This document shows, in pieces, positions 5,766 through 8,777 of a DNA stretch of 8,777 nucleotides. Where the stretch lies: contig JASLGJ010000193.1 of the NCBI GenBank assembly GCA_030150085.1, positions 1 through 8,777 on the forward strand, read 5' to 3'. Both the position numbers and the translations under genes were made by a program. The notes beneath the pieces were generated by a model that was not told where the DNA came from, did not search any database, and worked only from the letters and a program-made list of their open reading frames with translations. Source of the stretch: Candidatus Elarobacter sp. (GTDB lineage Bacteria; Vulcanimicrobiota; Vulcanimicrobiia; Vulcanimicrobiales; Vulcanimicrobiaceae). How positions within the stretch are numbered: the stretch's first letter is position 1; each line of letters begins with the position of its first letter.

Positions 5766-6776
5766 ATGCAGTCGTCCCCGGTCGCGAGCTCGGGCCGCGT
5801 CAAGGCTTCGGCGTGCCTGGTGAACCGGCACGGCGCGCAGGCCCGCGAGATCGCCGACCTCGCCCAGATCAGCGACATCCTCGCGGAGCCGGACTCGTTC
5901 GTCTGGCTCGACGTCGCCGACCCCGGGCCCGACGACCTCGAGCTGATCCAGGAAGAGTTCGGGCTGCACCCGCTGGCGGTCGAGGACGCGGTCAAGGCGC
6001 ACCAGCGGCCCAAGCTCGAAGCCTACGACGACGCCTGGTTCATCGTCGTGCACGGCGCCACGCGCGACGGCGACGAGCTGCGCATCCATGAGATCGCGAT
6101 CTTCGTCGGCGCGCGCTACGTCGTCACCGTGCGCGACGAGCCGCTCTACCCGGTCGACGAGATCCAGCGCCGCTGGCACGGCGGCAACGGGGTCGGCGGC
6201 GGCGCCGGCGCGCTGCTCTACACGATCCTCGACACGGTCGTCGACGGCTACACCCCGATCGCCGAAGCGTTCGAGGACCGGGTCGAGGTGCTCGAGGGCG
6301 AGCTGCTGCGGCGCGGCACGCGCACCGAGAGCGTGCTGCTCGAAATCTACGAGATGAAGAAAGACCTGCACCGCTTCCGGCGCGCGGTGGTGCCGATGCG
6401 CGACATCCTGACCCCGATCATGCGCGGAGACGTCAGCCTGCTGCCGCGCCGCGACCTGCCCTACTTTCGCGACGTGTACGACCACGTGGCGCGGGCGGTC
6501 GACCAGCTCGACGACGCGCGCGACCTGGTCAACAACGCGCGCGACACGCACATCTCGATGGCCTCGAACCGCCAGAACGAGGTCTCCAAGCAGCTCACGA
6601 TCGTCGCCACGGTGTTCCTGCCGCTGACCTTCGTCACCGGGTTCTTCGGGCAGAACTTCGGCTGGCTGGTCGACCACATCACCGGCCTGGAGGCGTTCCT
6701 CGTGCTGGGCGTGGGGAGCGAGATCGCCGCGGGCGCTGCGCTGCTGTGGTACTTCCGCTACAAGCACTGGTTCTAA
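5766..6776 (+). CDS. corA: CorA-family divalent cation channel with GQN signature
   Basis: The 336-residue product has the CorA layout: a long cytoplasmic domain (WLDVADPGPDDLELI at 47-61, EEFGLHPLAVEDA at 63-75, RPKLEAYDD at 81-89), a charged helix region (about 165-275) and two C-terminal membrane helices (about 277-298 and 309-330), ending in the basic tail YKHWF. CorA proteins form pentamers in the cytoplasmic membrane and carry Mg2+, Co2+ or related divalent ions. The loop after the first helix reads FFGQNFGW, so the family GMN signature is GQN (295-297). This could alter selectivity or may simply be a lineage variant. The gene starts 14 bp after the MCO-ZIP stop, strongly suggesting co-transcription, though the ribosome site is weak (GGGTAGGCGAAG upstream). 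A hairpin follows the stop codon. Confidence 0.9.
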   Translation: MQSSPVASSGRVKASACLVNRHGAQAREIADLAQISDILAEPDSFVWLDVADPGPDDLELIQEEFGLHPLAVEDAVKAHQRPKLEAYDDAWFIVVHGATRDGDELRIHEIAIFVGARYVVTVRDEPLYPVDEIQRRWHGGNGVGGGAGALLYTILDTVVDGYTPIAEAFEDRVEVLEGELLRRGTRTESVLLEIYEMKKDLHRFRRAVVPMRDILTPIMRGDVSLLPRRDLPYFRDVYDHVARAVDQLDDARDLVNNARDTHISMASNRQNEVSKQLTIVATVFLPLTFVTGFFGQNFGWLVDHITGLEAFLVLGVGSEIAAGAALLWYFRYKHWF

Positions 6777-6783
6777 AGCCGAG

Positions 6784-6798
6784 CCCGCGCCTCGCGGG
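6784..6798 (+). terminator. GC-rich hairpin after corA
   Basis: CCCGCG (6784-6789) pairs perfectly with CGCGGG (6793-6798) around a 3-nt loop, starting 7 nt after the corA stop. There is no T-tract, so it is either a poor intrinsic terminator or an mRNA 3'-end stabiliser. Its position fits the end of the DoxX/MCO-ZIP/corA unit. Confidence 0.4.
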
Positions 6799-6925
6799 TG
6801 GCAGCGCGCCCTTCTGTACGGTTGCGTACTGTGTTCGGTTTCGGACCGACGGATGTGGTTGCTCGTGATAGGCTCGACGCGGCCCTCCATCGACTCGGCT
6901 TGCCGCCGAGCGGAAATCGAGCAAT
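6799..6925 (+). promoter_or_regulatory. Upstream region of the first Crp-like gene with two dyads
   Basis: Between the corA hairpin and the GTG at 6926 lie two perfect inverted repeats: TCGGT-TTCGG-ACCGA (6835-6849) and CTCGGC-TTGCC-GCCGAG (6894-6910). The second ends 15 nt before the start codon, where it could act as an operator or fold the leader mRNA. A TAGGCT at 6869-6874 has the TAnnnT form of a -10 element, without a clear -35. GTACGGTTGCGTAC (6817-6830) has matching GTAC ends. These would be reasonable sites for autoregulation by the dimeric Crp-like protein, but no match to a known site is claimed. Confidence 0.3.
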
Positions 6926-7672
6926 GTGTCCGACGCGTACGAGGGCGGGAACCTCCTCCTCGATGGCCTTCCGTTAGCCGAGCGATCCGTCTTTCAGGGT
7001 GCGCTGCACGTCACGTCCTTCACGCTGCGCGAGCAGGTGACGATGCTGGGCGAGCCGGTGCGCGAGGTCATCTTCCCGATCGACGCCGTCTTCTCGATCG
7101 TGGCCCTGCTCGGGAGCGACTCCGAGGCGGAGGTCGGCACGGTGGGCCGGGAAGGATTCGTGCCGGTCGAGACGGTCGCGCACGTGCCGCTCGCCCTGCG
7201 CTCGACGTTCTGCCAGATTCCGGGCCGGGCGGCGGTGATGCAGCGCGCGGCGTTCGAGCGCTCCTTCACGGCGGGCGGCACGTTCGCCGGCCTGGCTCTG
7301 CGCCATGCCGGCGCGCGGCTGTTCATCTCCGAGCAGATGACGGCGTGCAACCTCGTTCACAGCATCGTGCAGCGCTGCGCGCGCTGGCTGCTGATGACGC
7401 GCGACCGGGTAGGCCGCTCCGACTTTCCGCTCACGCACGAGTTCCTGGCCCTGATGCTGGGCGTGCGGCGGGCCGGCGTGACCGAAGCGGCCGGCCAGCT
7501 CCAGGCCATGGGCGCGATCCGCTACCGGCGCGGCAACATCGCCCTGGTCGACGAGGCGCTGCTGGCGAGCCAGTCGTGCGAGTGCTATGCCGCGACCAAC
7601 GCGGTCCTGGAAGCGGCACTCGAGCGCTCGTCGGTGCGGGGCGCGGTCGCGGGAGGAGAGCGGCGGGTATAA
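6926..7672 (+). CDS. Crp/Fnr-family transcriptional regulator (paralogue 1)
   Basis: This 248-residue protein has the Crp/Fnr layout. A cyclic-nucleotide-binding-type beta barrel spans about 8-120, with REVIFPIDAVFSIV at 46-59 and EVGTVGREGFV at 69-79. A dimerisation helix follows (about 122-160) and then a winged helix-turn-helix (about 166-206, LTHEFLALMLGVRRAGVTEA). The likely recognition helix keeps R181, R182, T186 and E187. The barrel lacks the cAMP-binding phosphate cassette of true CRP as far as I can see, and there is no Fnr-type N-terminal cysteine cluster, so the effector is unknown. Cysteines at 141, 151, 218 and 220 (CEC) include positions shared with the paralogues. The GTG start gives an N-terminus (YEGGN...LDGLP) matching paralogue 2; the Shine-Dalgarno sequence is weak (GCGGAA). 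It lies 27 bp before paralogue 2, so they are probably one operon. Confidence 0.85.
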   Translation: MSDAYEGGNLLLDGLPLAERSVFQGALHVTSFTLREQVTMLGEPVREVIFPIDAVFSIVALLGSDSEAEVGTVGREGFVPVETVAHVPLALRSTFCQIPGRAAVMQRAAFERSFTAGGTFAGLALRHAGARLFISEQMTACNLVHSIVQRCARWLLMTRDRVGRSDFPLTHEFLALMLGVRRAGVTEAAGQLQAMGAIRYRRGNIALVDEALLASQSCECYAATNAVLEAALERSSVRGAVAGGERRV

Positions 7673-7689
7673 GCGGGCCATGGTGAGGC

Positions 7690-7696
7690 GGGGAGG
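7690..7696 (+). promoter_or_regulatory. Ribosome binding site of Crp-like paralogue 2
   Basis: GGGGAGG lies 3 nt before the GTG at 7700. The spacing is shorter than usual, but no other start in this frame gives the YEGGN N-terminus shared with paralogue 1. An ATG at 7680 is in another frame and meets a stop after seven codons, overlapping this start. Confidence 0.45.
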
Positions 7697-7699
7697 CGC

Positions 7700-8452
7700 G
7701 TGAACGACCGCAGGCAGCAAGCGCAAGCCTACGAGGGCGGCAATGCTTTCCTCGACGGCCTGCCGGTCGGCGAATGCCGAGCCCTCGCCGGCGACCTGCG
7801 GGTCGTGGAGTTCGAGAGCCGCGAAACGATCTTGACCCGCGGCGGGGCGATCGAGCGCATCTACTTCCCGATCGACGCGCTGTTCTCGATCACCGCGGAG
7901 CTGCGGCGCGAAGAGAGGACCGACGTGTACGAGGTCGGGATGGTGGGGCGGGAAGGCATCGTCGGCTTCGAGGCCGCGTTCGGCTCGCCCGAGTCGCGCC
8001 GCTTCGTGCTCAGCCAGGTCGCCGGCCGGGCGGCGGTTCTGCCCTGCCGGGCGCTGACCCGGCGGGCCCGGGCGAGCACCGCGCTCCTCGATGCGATCCA
8101 CGCCTACGTGCTGCAGCGCATCTATGCCGCGGAGCAGCTCGTCGGGTGCAGCTTCGCGCACAACCTGACCCAGCGCGCCGCGCGCTGGCTCGCGACCGTG
8201 GCCGACAAGGTGGGGCGCGCGGAGTTCGTCCTCTCGCGCGAGTTCCTGGCGATGATGCTGGCCATCGAACCGGCCGCCGTCCCCGCCGCGCTGGCGGGCT
8301 TGCGGAGCGCGGGCGCGGTGCGCTACGACCGCGACGAGGAGCTCACCGTCCTGCGCCCGCACGCGCTGCGCGAAGCGGCCTGCGAGTGCTACGAGGCGCT
8401 GCGCGAGCACGGCGACGTCCGCTCCGGTCTGCGCGCCGACGGCTCCGGGTGA
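7700..8452 (+). CDS. Crp/Fnr-family regulator with divergent recognition helix (paralogue 2)
   Basis: The 250-residue product aligns along its length with paralogue 1: YEGGNAFLDGLP (11-22), ERIYFPIDALFSI (52-64), EVGMVGREGIVGFE (78-91), NLTQRAARWL (155-164) and ACECYEAL (227-234). The beta barrel and dimer helix look intact. In the helix-turn-helix, LSREFLAMML (178-187) is normal, but the turn and recognition helix read AIEPAAVPAALAGL (188-201), where paralogues 1 and 3 have GVRRAGV(T/S)EA. The turn glycine, both arginines and the Thr/Ser-Glu pair are lost, and two prolines are introduced. DNA binding may therefore be altered or lost; a role as a dimer partner or effector sensor is one possibility. 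It follows paralogue 1 by 27 bp and converges on paralogue 3 with 7 bp between stops. Confidence 0.85.
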   Translation: MNDRRQQAQAYEGGNAFLDGLPVGECRALAGDLRVVEFESRETILTRGGAIERIYFPIDALFSITAELRREERTDVYEVGMVGREGIVGFEAAFGSPESRRFVLSQVAGRAAVLPCRALTRRARASTALLDAIHAYVLQRIYAAEQLVGCSFAHNLTQRAARWLATVADKVGRAEFVLSREFLAMMLAIEPAAVPAALAGLRSAGAVRYDRDEELTVLRPHALREAACECYEALREHGDVRSGLRADGSG

Positions 8453-8462
8453 GCGCCGCTCA
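8450..8462. repeat. Small dyad spanning both convergent stop codons
   Basis: TGAGC (8450-8454), GCC loop, GCTCA (8458-8462) form a perfect 5-bp hairpin. Its outer three bases on each side are the TGA stops of paralogue 2 (plus) and paralogue 3 (minus). It is too short for a confident terminator, and no T-tract is present. Confidence 0.3.
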
Positions 8463-8777
8463 GCGCAGCGAGGCGGCGAAGGCCGTCCGGCAGGCTTCGT
8501 AGCACTCGCACGAGGCCGCCTCCAGCAAGGCCCGGCTCGCGATCGTGACGGTGCCGCGGTGGTACTCGATCGCGCCCGAGCGCTGCAGCGACTCGGCCGC
8601 CTCGGAGACGCCCGCCCGGCGCACGCCGAGCATGATCGCCAGGAAGTCGTGGGTGAGCGCAAAGCGCGTCGCGTCGACGCGGTCGGCCGTCATCAGCAGC
8701 CAGCGCGCGCAGCGCTGGATCAGCGCGTGCTTGGCGTTGCACGCCACGAACTGCTGCGTGCTGAAGAGCGTCGCGCC
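8460..8777 (-). CDS. Crp/Fnr-family regulator (paralogue 3, N-terminus beyond right edge)
   Basis: The minus strand from the window edge to the TGA at 8462-8460 encodes 106 in-frame residues with no start needed inside the window: GATLFSTQQF, then VACNAKHALIQRCARWLL and so on. This matches paralogue 1 from its residue 129 onward (GARLFISEQM-TACN...QRCARWLLMT). The helix-turn-helix LTHDFLAIMLGVRRAGVSEA is nearly identical to that of paralogue 1, and the C-terminus has the same CECYEA motif. The visible part therefore covers the end of the dimer helix and the whole DNA-binding domain; the effector domain is off the edge. A GTG at 8747 is only an internal valine codon. Paralogues 1 and 3 are closer to each other in this domain than either is to the middle gene, so this is probably an inverted local duplicate. 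Confidence 0.85.
   Translation of the reverse strand, partial: GATLFSTQQFVACNAKHALIQRCARWLLMTADRVDATRFALTHDFLAIMLGVRRAGVSEAAESLQRSGAIEYHRGTVTIASRALLEAASCECYEACRTAFAASLR

Noticed and set aside
6817..6830. GTACGGTTGCGTAC as a specific operator
   Set aside because: The matching ends are only the self-complementary tetramer GTAC, which is expected by chance.
5559..6890. Minus-strand open frame of 443 codons opposite corA
   Set aside because: Low-complexity acidic/basic translation antisense to a clear CorA gene, without start signals.
6974..8662. Minus-strand open frame of 562 codons across the Crp-like genes
   Set aside because: It is antisense to two clear Crp/Fnr genes and in a different frame from paralogue 3; no motif is visible in it.
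8745..8747. GTG as the true start of Crp-like paralogue 3
   Set aside because: The ten codons upstream to the window edge (GATLFSTQQF) align with paralogue 1, so the gene continues beyond the edge.

Overview
The window is a very GC-rich bacterial chromosome segment (by eye well above 65% G+C, with codon third positions almost all G or C). It is densely coded, with several GTG starts and some genes that lack a Shine-Dalgarno sequence. No RNA gene, insertion sequence, CRISPR array or phage gene is visible. The organism cannot be fixed from the sequence alone. The codon style and the Crp-like regulators ending in a CEC-Y motif would suit an Eremiobacterota/WPS-2, Chloroflexota or proteobacterial soil bacterium, and this is only a guess.

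Layout, left to right. (1) 1-832, minus: a COG0701/DUF318-type permease whose 3' end lies beyond the left edge. A possible 11-codon leader peptide overlaps its start. (2) 995-2116, plus: an alpha/beta hydrolase with a two-helix N-terminal membrane anchor. (3) 2168-3157, minus: a second, different alpha/beta hydrolase, tail-to-tail with the first. (4) 3158-3284: a divergent control region with a perfect 11-bp inverted repeat. (5) 3285-6776, plus: a probable transcription unit of a DoxX-family membrane protein, a multicopper oxidase fused to a complete ZIP metal transporter, and a CorA-family channel. (6) 6926-8452, plus: two tandem Crp/Fnr-like regulators. (7) 8460-8777, minus: a third Crp/Fnr-like paralogue, converging on the second and cut by the right edge.

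The centrepiece is the 640-residue protein at 3829-5751. Its extracytoplasmic half carries all four copper-binding motifs of a two-domain laccase-type multicopper oxidase. Its membrane half has eight predicted helices with the paired HN-xx-EG motifs of ZIP transporters of the ZupT/GufA type. An oxidase and a metal permease in one polypeptide recall the yeast Fet3-Ftr1 ferroxidase/permease pair, but with a ZIP carrier in place of Ftr1. With CorA 14 bp downstream and DoxX 76 bp upstream, the unit looks like a membrane module for redox-linked metal handling. The metal, the direction of transport and the role of DoxX are inferences.

The three Crp-like paralogues may form a small regulatory array. 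The middle one has lost the residues that its sisters share in the DNA-recognition helix. Genes that begin transcription units (both hydrolases and DoxX) each have a TA-starting hexamer exactly 6 nt before the ATG and no Shine-Dalgarno sequence. This would fit leaderless transcripts.
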